Origin: a virus
Length of the DNA stretch: 33,931 nucleotides
IMG/VR virus record: IMGVR_UViG_3300049846_001113
Span: 1-33,931 of that record
Strand: one strand, 5' to 3'
The notes beneath the pieces are model-generated. The model worked only from the letters and a program-made list of their open reading frames with translations. It searched no databases and was not told the origin of the DNA. Shown here one piece after another: positions 16,269 through 23,500 of the stretch (positions within the stretch are counted from its first letter, which is position 1; each line of letters begins with the position of its first letter). The translations under genes were made by a program, and so were the position numbers.

Positions 16269-17390
16269 ATGGCTGAATTGATAATGCAGGAAGAAACCAG
16301 CGTAACAGCGCCGGGATCTGGCAAATGGAAGTCATATTTCAAAGCTGATGGGCTTTACATCATGGAGGACACAGGCGCGGAGAGCGGCCCGTTTGTTATT
16401 GCTAACAATAGGCTTATCAATGGCGGTTTTGACTTTGCACAGCGCCAAGTCCCTGGCACAGATACGACTATTTCAAATGAAACTTACGGCCCGGATCGAT
16501 GGCGTTGCACCCGTGAAAATGCGGACCTGCAATACTCCCGGCAGGATGGAACGGCAGAGACCGGAATAACCTCTCAGTATTTTGGGCGCTTCAAAAAGAT
16601 AACCAATACGGGCAAGTTCCTGATTTATCAGCCGTTGGAGTTTGGCGACTCTGTTCCCATGCGCGGGAGGCTGGTAACATTTCAAGTAAAAATGAAAGCC
16701 AGCGCAAGTAAAACGGTAAAAATCGCATTGGTTGAACTGACAAGCGGCGGGACCGCTGACACCCTTCCGGCCTCTTTTGTCTCTGCATGGGGCGCTAATA
16801 CTGTAAACCCTACACTTGGAACAAATTTATCTGTTGTTGGTAGCGCGGCGTCCTGTAGTGTCACTACCTCATGGGCCTCTTTTTGGGTAACTGGCACAAT
16901 TCCAACAAACAGCAAAAATATTATGGTTGCAATTTGGACGGATTCCCAATTTGCCGCTAATGATACGCTTTCAATTGCAGAGGCAGGATTGTATACAAGT
17001 GGTTATGTATCATCCTGGTTTCCCCGCCCAAGAGGTCAAGAATTTTTGATGTGTAAAAGGTATTACTGGAAATCGTTTTCTCCTGATGTTGCCCCCGCAC
17101 AGAACGCAGGGACAAGCGGGGCCATTGGTTTTATTGCAGGGAAAGCGGGCGCGGCTAGTGTATTTTTTTCAAATAGGCACGATGTAACAATGTTCAAGAA
17201 TCCAAACGTAACGGCCTATAATCCAAGTGCGGCCAATGCACAGGCGCGAGACATTACAGCGGCAACAGACTGTTCTGGCAGTACCGTTGCGTCTTCAACT
17301 GACTTGTACACAATTGCCGCTACGGGGAACGCTGGAACAGCGGTTGGTAACGAAATCAGGATCCACGCAACATTTGAGGCGGAACTATAA
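16269..17390 (+). CDS. Tail fibre, probable receptor-binding protein
   Basis: A 373-aa protein and the last gene of the tail operon, where receptor-binding proteins usually sit. The segment NNRLINGGFDFAQRQVPGT...YGPDRWRC is the well-known opening of carbohydrate-binding phage fibre domains. It is followed by strand-rich jelly-roll sequence with FGRFKKI and RGRLVTFQVKMKAS. The region near 250-270 (YVSSWFPRPRGQEFLMCKRYYWKSF) and the closing strand also match that group. The second half is more AT-rich than its neighbours, a sign of module exchange in host-range genes. Confidence 0.82.
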   Translation: MAELIMQEETSVTAPGSGKWKSYFKADGLYIMEDTGAESGPFVIANNRLINGGFDFAQRQVPGTDTTISNETYGPDRWRCTRENADLQYSRQDGTAETGITSQYFGRFKKITNTGKFLIYQPLEFGDSVPMRGRLVTFQVKMKASASKTVKIALVELTSGGTADTLPASFVSAWGANTVNPTLGTNLSVVGSAASCSVTTSWASFWVTGTIPTNSKNIMVAIWTDSQFAANDTLSIAEAGLYTSGYVSSWFPRPRGQEFLMCKRYYWKSFSPDVAPAQNAGTSGAIGFIAGKAGAASVFFSNRHDVTMFKNPNVTAYNPSAANAQARDITAATDCSGSTVASSTDLYTIAATGNAGTAVGNEIRIHATFEAEL

Positions 17391-17392
17391 CC

Positions 17393-17436
17393 CCGTGGTA
17401 TGTGGTGAACTCTCCAAACTCATACACTAACCACGG
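17393..17436. other. Imperfect 44-bp dyad, candidate attP
   Basis: CCGTGGT (17393-17399) and ACCACGG (17430-17436) form the outer 7-bp arms. Weaker matches lie inside (GTG..TG against the complement of CATACAC). It spans the 36-bp gap between the convergent fibre and serine recombinase genes and enters the recombinase 3' end by 10 bp. Attachment sites of serine integrases are about 40-50 bp imperfect dyads, commonly next to the integrase gene. There is no U-tract on either side, so a terminator is less likely. Confidence 0.4.
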
Positions 17437-18869
17437 AAAATGACTTTCATCTCCAAATCTGGACTAATGGAGATATGGCACAGGCGGAGGAGCAAGCGGT
17501 TTACAATGCGCGGCTCCTCCGCTTGCATCCATTCGGGCAAGTAGGCCAGTAAAGCGCGGGCCTGTTCCAGTGTAACGCTAAACTGCTTACGGATCGTATC
17601 ACGGCGGAGCCTTTCAGCTTCGCCGTTTTTATATGCATGTATCCGCTTGTCTATCTCCCTGATTTTCCCCTCTGCCTCCTCCAGTGTGTACAGTTCGGAC
17701 TCATACGCGGCTTGCACCCGCCGCCGCTGTTTCTCCAATTCGGGCGTAGGATCGGGCGCGGGTTCGGTCTGCATGGGCGCTCCGGGCTGTACGTCATGCA
17801 GGGCTTTTTGCAACAGGCGCGGGGCCAGGGCAGATAAATGCTCGTGACGAATTAGCACATGATACTTACCGGGGCAATGCCACACAGGGACCGCGTAAGA
17901 GGGGTCATGTATCAGGCTTTTATTGCAGACCGTACAGCGTACAAGCCCGCTATATGGGTAGCGGTTCTGCTTGGGTGCGGACTTGCGGCGCTTGACCTCC
18001 TCCAAAATCGCCTGGTGCTCCTCCCATGTGACAATCGCCTTATGCCTGCCGTCCATAAGCAGGTAGTTATCATTTTGCACGCGGCGGGAGGTGTTGTTGT
18101 GCGGATCGTTGATCACCTTCCAACGCTGAAAAAAGACCTTGCCCGCATAGAACGGATTTATCAGAATTTGGCGGATCGTGGTTATCTCCCACGGCTTCCC
18201 CGTAACGGTGCTTACGTGATTCTCTTTTAGCATGGTGGCGATGGCGTCATACGTTTCACCCGCTAGAAACATATCCACCATCTTACGCACATAGGCCGCC
18301 TGAGACGGGACCAACTCAGCGGGCGCTTGTTTCTGCCCTGGTGCGCTACGGTATCCAAACGGCACGCGAATCGAGTGCAAGCCCCGATTGACGCGGGATG
18401 TTACCCCATAGCGGAATTTGCGTTTTAGGTCGCTGATCTGCCAGCGGGAGATAATTTGAGACATGCCCCGCATGATGCTCTCAGAGTCGGATGCGTACGG
18501 GTTGTACTCCTCAGGCGGTAGCGGGTCTACCGGTTGGGATACGCTGTACAGCTGGACGCCGTAGGATGATAGTGTTTTGGCTACCGGGTCTAACAGATCG
18601 CGCAAGCGGTTGTAATCGTAGAGTACCAGCAGGTCATACCGGCCCCCTTTTGCATCGTCCAACATGCTGGCAAGCGCGGGGATCGCCCGCTCTGCGTCTC
18701 TGAGATTGACCCAGCGCGTTCTGGATTCCCCCGGAACCTGATACGTCAACCCGGTATCTTGCCAGCCCTTTGCAGTGGCTACAGCGCGGGATTTAGCCTC
18801 TTGCTCTGCAAGTGAGGCGTTATCGGTTTGTTTTTCGGTGGATACAGCGGCCCAAATGGAAAAGCGCAT
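17427..18869 (-). CDS. Large serine recombinase (integrase), atypical active site
   Basis: A 480-aa recombinase expected to join phage and host attachment sites. Resolvase-type N-terminal domain: WAAVSTEKQ with nucleophile S10, then LLVLYDYNRLRDLLDPVAKTL. Recombinase domain about 160-290 (YGVTSRVNRGLHSIRVPFGYR, INPFYAGKVFF). Zinc ribbon about 308-333 (C312, C315 and C332 visible). Coiled coil about 375-425. Two departures from the classical site: the Arg two residues before the Ser (R8 in gamma-delta resolvase) is Ala, and the R-x-x-R helix motif reads R-L-R. Its ATG directly follows the stop of the 55-aa gene, at the end of the repressor operon. Confidence 0.9.
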   Translation of the reverse strand: MRFSIWAAVSTEKQTDNASLAEQEAKSRAVATAKGWQDTGLTYQVPGESRTRWVNLRDAERAIPALASMLDDAKGGRYDLLVLYDYNRLRDLLDPVAKTLSSYGVQLYSVSQPVDPLPPEEYNPYASDSESIMRGMSQIISRWQISDLKRKFRYGVTSRVNRGLHSIRVPFGYRSAPGQKQAPAELVPSQAAYVRKMVDMFLAGETYDAIATMLKENHVSTVTGKPWEITTIRQILINPFYAGKVFFQRWKVINDPHNNTSRRVQNDNYLLMDGRHKAIVTWEEHQAILEEVKRRKSAPKQNRYPYSGLVRCTVCNKSLIHDPSYAVPVWHCPGKYHVLIRHEHLSALAPRLLQKALHDVQPGAPMQTEPAPDPTPELEKQRRRVQAAYESELYTLEEAEGKIREIDKRIHAYKNGEAERLRRDTIRKQFSVTLEQARALLAYLPEWMQAEEPRIVNRLLLRLCHISISPDLEMKVIFRG

Positions 18870-19037
18870 TTACAGCCAATGGTAGGTGGCGCGTTTGGTG
18901 CCTTGCACCCAATGCGCCGGGGTATAGAAAACGTTATGCGCGCGGCGGCGGAACTTGACCCACGCCACATATTGACGGATGGCCGGCAGATCGTTGGGGT
19001 GTGACTCTAAAAGGGCGGTTCTGATTTCGTTATTCAT
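18870..19037 (-). CDS. Small basic protein between repressor and recombinase
   Basis: A 55-aa basic protein. Its ATG overlaps the repressor stop (ATGA on the minus strand), and its TAA abuts the recombinase ATG, so all three are co-translated. The N-terminal part is helical (NNEIRTALLESH, LPAIRQYVAWVKFRRR) and the end is aromatic (NVFYTPAHWVQG, YHWL). I do not recognise it. A recombinase accessory or directionality role is possible from context but unsupported by sequence. Confidence 0.65.
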   Translation of the reverse strand: MNNEIRTALLESHPNDLPAIRQYVAWVKFRRRAHNVFYTPAHWVQGTKRATYHWL

Positions 19038-19387
19038 GGCTTTTTTCGTAGGTTCTTTTTCATGCGGATAAACGCTAGTACTTCCTCCCGGTCTTGCGGC
19101 GGGAGCTTTTCGACTTCGTGAATTATGCGCTCGATTTCTTCGTCCACGTCTATAGCGGGCGGGAGTAATCCGGCGGCGCGGTAGACCTCTTCAGGTGGGA
19201 GTTTTAGGGCTTTAGCTATTCCGTTGGCAAGGTCCACGCCTGGCCCGCGTGTGCCTTTTAGTACCCCATTGATAGCGGATCGTGTAACACCGGAGCGCCG
19301 GGCCAGCTCGGACTGACTGAGGCCTTGTTGAACCATGACATTCTCTAGCCATTCTGCAAATGACGGGGCGTAAACCATAGCGTACAT
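19034..19387 (-). CDS. CI-like Xre repressor
   Basis: A 117-aa protein. The start is the ATG at 19387 (MYAMVYAPSF), which has AGGAG about 10 nt upstream; the longer TTG start lies inside the operator. Residues 11-72 are a HTH_3/Xre domain (FAEWLENVMVQQGLSQSELARRSGVTRSAINGVLKGTRGPGVDLANGIAKAL). The tail (LPPEEVYRAAGLL, EEIERIIHEVEKLPPQDREEVLAFIRMKK) is the short helical end typical of small phage repressors. It lacks the S24 autocleavage domain, so induction would need another route. It heads the leftward lysogeny operon and faces the Cro-like gene across a shared operator region. Confidence 0.88.
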   Translation of the reverse strand: MYAMVYAPSFAEWLENVMVQQGLSQSELARRSGVTRSAINGVLKGTRGPGVDLANGIAKALKLPPEEVYRAAGLLPPAIDVDEEIERIIHEVEKLPPQDREEVLAFIRMKKNLRKKP

Positions 19388-19412
19388 TTTGCATTTACTC
19401 CTGTATTCTGTG

Positions 19413-19429
19413 GCGTACAAATTGTATCT
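19413..19429 (-). promoter_or_regulatory. Leftward (repressor) promoter -10 inside operator O1
   Basis: TACAA-A-TTGTA (19416-19426) is a palindrome. On the minus strand TACAAT (19426-19421) is a good -10 box for the repressor, with a poor TTCGGA 17 bp upstream as -35. The half-site GCGTACAA recurs at the other operators. Binding here would block the repressor's own promoter. Confidence 0.6.
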
Positions 19430-19435
19430 TTACCC

Positions 19436-19463
19436 TTGACAAATCCGAAAATATGCGTACAAT
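19436..19463 (+). promoter_or_regulatory. Rightward early promoter
   Basis: TTGACA (19436-19441), a 16-bp spacer and TACAAT (19458-19463). This is the best sigma-70-type promoter in the window. It drives the Cro-like gene and the early region. Its -10 box lies within operator O2. Confidence 0.78.
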
Positions 19464-19476
19464 AATCCTTGTACGC
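19455..19476. promoter_or_regulatory. Operator O2: perfect GCGTACAA-N6-TTGTACGC palindrome
   Basis: Perfect 8-6-8 inverted repeat, the best-matched operator in the switch region. Related half-sites are at 19413-19420 (GCGTACAA), 19481-19488 (GCATACAA), 19490-19496 (GCGTACA) and 19380-19386 (GCGTACA, at the repressor start). A repressor dimer here would cover the -10 of the rightward promoter. Confidence 0.8.
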
Positions 19477-19519
19477 TGTAGCATACAAAGCGTACACAAC
19501 AGAAAACAAAGGAGCTTCT

Positions 19520-19726
19520 ATGGCGGACCCGGTAACGGAATTGAGACAGCAGGTAAAGGCGAAAGGTAGCCAAAAGGCGGTAGCCGATGGGCTGGCGATC
19601 TCCCCCTCCCTGCTGAATGACATCCTGAAGGGCAAGCGCAACGTGAGCGAGTCGCTGGCCGCCCGGCTTGGATACGAGCGGGTGATTGTGTACCGCAAGG
19701 TGCGTAATGTCTCAGGCTTATCTTGA
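19520..19726 (+). CDS. Cro-like HTH protein
   Basis: A 68-aa protein. The start is ATG 19520, with GGAGC 5 nt upstream; the longer open frame from 19469 would begin inside the operator. It is a single HTH (VTELRQQVKAKGSQKAVADGLAISPSLLNDILKGKRNVSESLAARLGYERVI), like small Cro or YdaS-type regulators. It is transcribed away from the repressor under the operator-covered promoter, the classical genetic-switch arrangement. The expected role is shutting off the repressor promoter in the lytic cycle. Confidence 0.83.
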   Translation: MADPVTELRQQVKAKGSQKAVADGLAISPSLLNDILKGKRNVSESLAARLGYERVIVYRKVRNVSGLS

Positions 19727-19761
19727 CCTATTGGAACGATTGGAGAACTGGAGGATTCATC

Positions 19762-20229
19762 ATGGCAAGAAGTACAGGTTTGAATTTTTTGGGGCGTGCG
19801 GCTGTTGCGGAACTTGCAGACCGCCGCGAGTATGTACGGGCAATGGAAGAGGCCGGGCGCAAGGAACAGATCGAAAAGCGCAAGGCTCAGATCGGCGCGT
19901 TGCTGGATACATTGAGCGAACTTGATCCGCAATGGAGCGCCTGGTACGAAGCAAGTGTCCCTGAATTTAGCGGTTGGTTGTCTGCTGAGTGTGATGAGGC
20001 TGTGGCGGTCATGGAAGCGCGGGTACGTGCGCTGAAAGACCATAACACCAGTGTACGCATTTTTTGTCCGAATTGCAATCAGGAAACCGATTACACCCCC
20101 TTCCGCACGGCGGCGGGTATCACGTTGCTGGCTTGCGCCTGTGGCGAGTGTCAAGACCCGGAGGGTAGCGATAACACCCTTAGCGGGTCACTGAAAGCGG
20201 CTGGCTTTGGAGATTTTGGGCCAATGTAA
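19762..20229 (+). CDS. Helical protein with C-terminal zinc ribbon
   Basis: A 155-aa protein. The start is ATG 19762, preceded by GGAGG at a good distance; the upstream TTG at 19723 is less likely. The N-terminal two-thirds is helical and charged (VAELADRREYVRAMEEAGRKEQIEKRKAQIGALLDTL). The end carries FCPNCNQE and LACACGEC, two cysteine pairs that should form one zinc ribbon. I do not recognise a family. As the second early gene after Cro it could be a regulator or host-takeover factor. Confidence 0.75.
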   Translation: MARSTGLNFLGRAAVAELADRREYVRAMEEAGRKEQIEKRKAQIGALLDTLSELDPQWSAWYEASVPEFSGWLSAECDEAVAVMEARVRALKDHNTSVRIFCPNCNQETDYTPFRTAAGITLLACACGECQDPEGSDNTLSGSLKAAGFGDFGPM

Positions 20230-20237
20230 TACCCGAA

Positions 20238-20259
20238 GCCGTCACGGTTATTTGACGGC
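20238..20259 (+). promoter_or_regulatory. Hairpin in early leader (GCCGTCA / TGACGGC)
   Basis: A perfect 7-bp stem with an 8-nt loop between the zinc protein gene and the next CDS. The same arms occur at 5767-5782, and TGACGGC followed by a G/A-rich GAAAC occurs at three places (5776, 6145, 20253). No U-tract follows. It may be an RNA-processing or regulatory element. Confidence 0.45.
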
Positions 20260-20286
20260 AGAAACTAGACACAGGAGACAAGAAAC

Positions 20287-21039
20287 ATGAACCAGATTAT
20301 CACGAACGACGAAGTTTTGAACCAGCACGGCGAAGAAACCGGGATTATTGCCCCAGAGAACTTCAATACAGGCATGGCGTTTTTGAACCCTGCTGAAATG
20401 CCTGATCTTGACTCTGCAGAAGTTGGTTTCAATATCCAGCCCGAATCTATCGAGTTTGAAAAAGAGGGTGAAAGCCTTCGGGCGATCTTCAACGGCTTTA
20501 CGACCTTCAAGGTCAAGGACAAGCAGAACAAGGGTTCTTATATCGACAAGCAGACCGCCGTATTGCAGACCAAGAACGGTATCAAGATCAATATGGGTGC
20601 AAACCTGCTGAAACAGCTTGCGCTTATTCCGGTAGGCACGGCGATTCAGATCACCTACAAAGGCAAGACCCGCACCAACGGCGGTAATGATGTCAAGGTG
20701 TACGAAGTGGTAACGCTCAAAGTGCCACAGGTCAACGTCCCGAAGATCGAACACAACACCAGCGCCGCCCGCCCTGCCGCTTCAAACGCTCCCCGCATTT
20801 GGTCATTTGCTCAAAAGCAGGTTTTGATTGAAGAGGGTTTAGCGGATAACGACTTTGCCGCTAAGGGCATGCTGGGCCTGTCGAACTTGCGCGAGGACGC
20901 GACCGAAGCTGAAATCCTGGCATGGGGCAAGACCTATCGCACCCGCCGCAATACGTTGAACGAACAGGGCAAGCCACTGTATACCGCGCAACAGGCGGCG
21001 GAATACGCCAATGCTGAGGGCAACCCCAGCCCATACTAA
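20287..21039 (+). CDS. OB-fold-type ssDNA-binding protein candidate
   Basis: A 250-aa protein with a strong AGGAGA Shine-Dalgarno. The part around 55-150 is strand-rich (SLRAIFNGFTTFKVKD, YIDKQTAVLQTKNGIKINMGANLLKQL, GTAIQITYKGKTRTNGGNDVKVYEVVTLKV) and looks like phage OB-fold SSB-like proteins, in which a K-G-K-x-x-T-x-G loop joins two strands. The C-terminal part is helical rather than the acidic SSB tip. It sits directly upstream of the DnaD-like and DnaB genes, so a replication role is likely. The SSB call rests on fold pattern only. Confidence 0.6.
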   Translation: MNQIITNDEVLNQHGEETGIIAPENFNTGMAFLNPAEMPDLDSAEVGFNIQPESIEFEKEGESLRAIFNGFTTFKVKDKQNKGSYIDKQTAVLQTKNGIKINMGANLLKQLALIPVGTAIQITYKGKTRTNGGNDVKVYEVVTLKVPQVNVPKIEHNTSAARPAASNAPRIWSFAQKQVLIEEGLADNDFAAKGMLGLSNLREDATEAEILAWGKTYRTRRNTLNEQGKPLYTAQQAAEYANAEGNPSPY

Positions 21040-21218
21040 GGCATAACCGGGGTCTTCATCCCCGCTATGCTCTCCTATGTGGGCGGGACGCCCTCCACGT
21101 CCCGCCCGTAAGGGAGAGATTGAAAAAGGGTTTACCGGGGAACGCGATCACCCCGTAACCTCCTCCTTCAGACGGGGCGGTAGATTCATGGCTACCGCCC
21201 CACAAGGAAAGGCAACAC
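21040..21218 (+). promoter_or_regulatory. Structured intergenic region with four hairpins
   Basis: Four stems in 179 bp before the replisome organiser gene: H1 21041-21070 (GCATA..CGGGG / CCCCG..TATGC), H2 21081-21107 (10 bp, GGGCGGGACG / CGTCCCGCCC), H3 21132-21158 (TTA..CGGGG / CCCCG..TAA), H4 21174-21201 (10 bp, GGGGCGGTAG / CTACCGCCCC). None has a U-tract, so they are not simple terminators. Candidate roles are a 5' leader controlling replication protein synthesis or a single-strand/primosome-type replication signal. No ORF was found here. Confidence 0.7.
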
Positions 21219-21884
21219 GTGAAACGAAACATTGAAGCCGTACTGACAGGGTTTACCCCCGCCCCCGATGTACTCTCAAAGAAGTACGGACCCGTCACAG
21301 CATTGGTATACGGCATTATCTGGCGTTTTTCGCAAATGGATGACGAAGTGTGCCGGGCCTCCATCGAACGGATTGCTTCTGAGTTGGGAACCAGCAAGCA
21401 TACAGTCGAGCGCCGGATCAAGACCCTGGAATATGACGGCTATGTGAAAGACCTGACACCAACCCGCCGCAATATGCCCCATGAGTACATTCCAACCGGC
21501 AAGCTGGAAATGAGAATGTGGGTTGGAATGGTCGAAAACGGGTACGCCAAAATGGCGCACCGGTACGCCAAAATGGCGCAAGAAGAATCTACTACTAAGG
21601 CCGATACTGCTAATTCAATATATAGCATGTATGAGGCCAATATTGGGCCACTAACCCCAATGATTGCAGATGCTTTACAGGATGCGGAAGAAACCTATTT
21701 GCAGGGCTGGATTGAGGAAGCCATAGCGTTATCGGTTGCAAACAATAAGCGCAACTGGCGTTACTGTGAAACCATCCTGAAGCGTTGGCAGGCAGACGGC
21801 AAGGACGATGGCAAGAGCAAGCCCAAGCCAACCGGCAAAGAAGCCTATAACGAAGCCCTGAGGAAAGCAGGTTACGAAGTATGA
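21219..21884 (+). CDS. Replisome organiser (winged helix + DnaD domain)
   Basis: A 221-aa protein. Residues 10-85 form a winged-helix domain (VLSKKYGPVTALVYGIIWRFSQ, CRASIERIASELGTSKHTVERRIKTLEYDGYVKD). A linker follows (about 95-130). The C-terminal DnaD/DnaB2-like domain (YEANIGPLTPMIADALQDAEETYLQGWIEEAIALSVANNKRNWRYCETILKRW) ends in a Lys-rich tail. Proteins of this build bind the phage origin and load the helicase. The linker contains a duplicated GYAKMA/RYAKMA peptide encoded by two identical 19-bp DNA repeats. The stop overlaps the helicase start (ATGA). Confidence 0.9.
   Translation: MKRNIEAVLTGFTPAPDVLSKKYGPVTALVYGIIWRFSQMDDEVCRASIERIASELGTSKHTVERRIKTLEYDGYVKDLTPTRRNMPHEYIPTGKLEMRMWVGMVENGYAKMAHRYAKMAQEESTTKADTANSIYSMYEANIGPLTPMIADALQDAEETYLQGWIEEAIALSVANNKRNWRYCETILKRWQADGKDDGKSKPKPTGKEAYNEALRKAGYEV
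21541..21580. repeat. Two iteron-like 19-bp direct repeats, candidate origin
   Basis: GGTACGCCAAAATGGCGCA at 21541-21559 and 21562-21580, identical and 21 bp apart (two helical turns). Each contains a short GCGCCATTTTGGCG-like dyad. An AT-rich stretch (about 21597-21625, with TTCAATATATAGCATGTATG) follows. Origins placed inside the initiator gene between its two domains are known for many Gram-positive phages. Confidence 0.6.
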
Positions 21885-23152
21885 GCGGACAGGCAAGCCT
21901 TTGGAATGTGGAAGCCGAGAGCGCGGTATTAGGCGCGGTATTGATTGCGCCTGATGAGACCATCCCGACTCTTACGCTGAAGCCTGAGGATTTTTACATC
22001 CATAAGAATCGCTATGTTTGGGAAGCGGTCTCGCGCCTGAGTACGAAGCGAGTGGCGGTTGATGTTCTGACCCTGAGTGATGAACTCGAACGTTCCGGGC
22101 ATTTGCAGGAGATCGGCGGCCCGGCCTATCTCACCAGCCTGACTATTTCCGCCCCGTCCAGCTTGAACGCGGAACACTACGCCGGAATTGTGCAAGATTA
22201 CGCCCGCCGCCGTCAAGACGTGGAGATTGCCAACCTGATAGCCAAAGGCGCATATAACGGCGGGGTAGACCGGGCCAAAGTGATTGAACTGCTGACAACC
22301 AATACCGGCATTGACCGGGGCGCGGTCCCGGTTGGTGATTTGCTCGGAGCGTTTTACAGCAACGTAGAGGAGCGAAGCAAGAACCCGAAAGATGTATGGG
22401 GTATCCCTTCCGGTTTGCCCACAGTGGACAAGGCTACCGGTGGCTGGCAATCTCATACAGCTACGATGATAGCCGGGTCGCCTGGCGTTGGCAAAACCAC
22501 CTTGTTGCTTCAGGTGATTTTAGAAGCGGCAAAGCGCGGTCACAACTCAGCTATATACGAGTTGGAAATGGATAACGAGCGATTGATCGGGAGAATTGTA
22601 TCCATGCTAACCGGTGTCCCTATTCGGGACATGAAAAGCGGGCGCATGGAGAACCATTGGGAAAACTTCAACCGTGGAATTGAGATCCTTGAACGCCTGC
22701 CTTTGTATATCTCCGATAACCCGGTAATGAATAGTATGCAGGTGAGGGCCGACGTTGCCCGTCTGAAGAATGTAAACGGTATCGAGTTGATCGGTCTGGA
22801 TTATTTGAACTTATTGACGGACAAGGATAACGGGGACCGCAACGGCGACAGTATAGACAAGGCGGTACGTTTTCGGAGTATTTGCCGTGAGTTTGCAGTG
22901 GCTGGTATCTCTGTCCAAAGCGTGACGAAGGAAGGTATGAAGAACGTTTTACCCGTTTTGGCTGATATGAGTGGCCCCGCTGAAGTTGGTTTTACTGCTG
23001 ACAATGTTTTCTTTTTGGTACAGGAGCAAGACTCACAAACCGACTTCAACCTGCTCCCCGCCAAACTCAGAGACGGTGACACAGGCAGAGCGCCTATCAG
23101 GTTGCTGAAACCAAAAGGCAAGATTCTTTTTGGAGAACCAGCGAGGTACTAA
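21881..23152 (+). CDS. Replicative DNA helicase (DnaB-like)
   Basis: A 423-aa hexameric helicase of the phage replisome. N-terminal DnaB domain about 5-105 (NVEAESAVLGAVLIAPD, HLQEIGGPAYLTSL). RecA-like ATPase from about 175, with Walker A GSPGVGKTT at 199-207, the EMDNERLIGRI helix and Walker B-like IGLDYLNLL with D307. The usual SxxEQ(D/E)AD motif near the end is changed to PAEVGFTADNVFF. Translation is coupled to the DnaD-like gene by an ATGA overlap, the typical organiser-helicase pair. Confidence 0.93.
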   Translation: MSGQASLWNVEAESAVLGAVLIAPDETIPTLTLKPEDFYIHKNRYVWEAVSRLSTKRVAVDVLTLSDELERSGHLQEIGGPAYLTSLTISAPSSLNAEHYAGIVQDYARRRQDVEIANLIAKGAYNGGVDRAKVIELLTTNTGIDRGAVPVGDLLGAFYSNVEERSKNPKDVWGIPSGLPTVDKATGGWQSHTATMIAGSPGVGKTTLLLQVILEAAKRGHNSAIYELEMDNERLIGRIVSMLTGVPIRDMKSGRMENHWENFNRGIEILERLPLYISDNPVMNSMQVRADVARLKNVNGIELIGLDYLNLLTDKDNGDRNGDSIDKAVRFRSICREFAVAGISVQSVTKEGMKNVLPVLADMSGPAEVGFTADNVFFLVQEQDSQTDFNLLPAKLRDGDTGRAPIRLLKPKGKILFGEPARY

Positions 23153-23313
23153 TGGAAACCGTGTTTGTAACCTTACGCCTTTTTTGTGATGTGTGTCTTG
23201 AAACCATTTTGTTTCACCTGGTTGACACTCGTAACGGCTGGGAAGTGTATCAATTTCAAAAATGCAAATGTAAGAAATCGTATAAGGTCGAATATGCCAC
23301 CCCGAACCACTGA
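23152..23313 (+). CDS. Small CxxC-CxC zinc protein
   Basis: A 53-aa protein whose ATG overlaps the helicase stop (TAATG). It contains CDVC (C12-C15) and CKC (C38, C40), so it probably binds one zinc ion in a small ribbon. I know no family match. Coupling to the helicase gene and codon pattern support it being real. Confidence 0.65.
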   Translation: METVFVTLRLFCDVCLETILFHLVDTRNGWEVYQFQKCKCKKSYKVEYATPNH

Positions 23314-23500
23314 CCCGAAACCGGAGCGGCGCGAAGACCCCGGTGAATTGATGGAACGTCACAATGAATGGGTAGAACGCAACGGACTTGAAATAGTCAC
23401 ACGGCGCGGAGCCATTATCCGCCCTACACCGAAAGCTTTTGCGATCATCAGAGGCAACGAACATAAACAACCGAAAGGAAAATCAGACAATGAACAATAG
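23294..23500 (+). CDS. Hypothetical charged protein
   Basis: A 68-aa protein starting at ATG 23294 (MPPRTTDPKPERRED), overlapping the preceding gene by 20 bp. The longer open frame from 23186 runs inside that gene. It is highly charged with a central GLEIVTRRGAIIRPTPKAFAIIRG. No recognised motif. Confidence 0.6.
   Translation: MPPRTTDPKPERREDPGELMERHNEWVERNGLEIVTRRGAIIRPTPKAFAIIRGNEHKQPKGKSDNEQ

Noticed and set aside
16841-17300. More AT-rich second half of the fibre gene as a separate inserted element
   Set aside because: The reading frame is unbroken and the protein is a normal fibre; composition change alone fits module exchange.
19345-20154. 269-aa open frame on the minus strand across the Cro and zinc-protein genes
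   Set aside because: It runs opposite to two well-supported genes and through the operator, has no sensible protein pattern and no start signals.
20231-20286. Promoter from TTGACGGCAGAAAC, as at 5775 and 6143
   Set aside because: No TATAAT-like box follows at the same spacing; only the hairpin is kept as a feature.
20248-20754. 168-aa minus-strand open frame opposite the OB-fold gene
   Set aside because: Antisense shadow of a gene with clear codon bias and Shine-Dalgarno.
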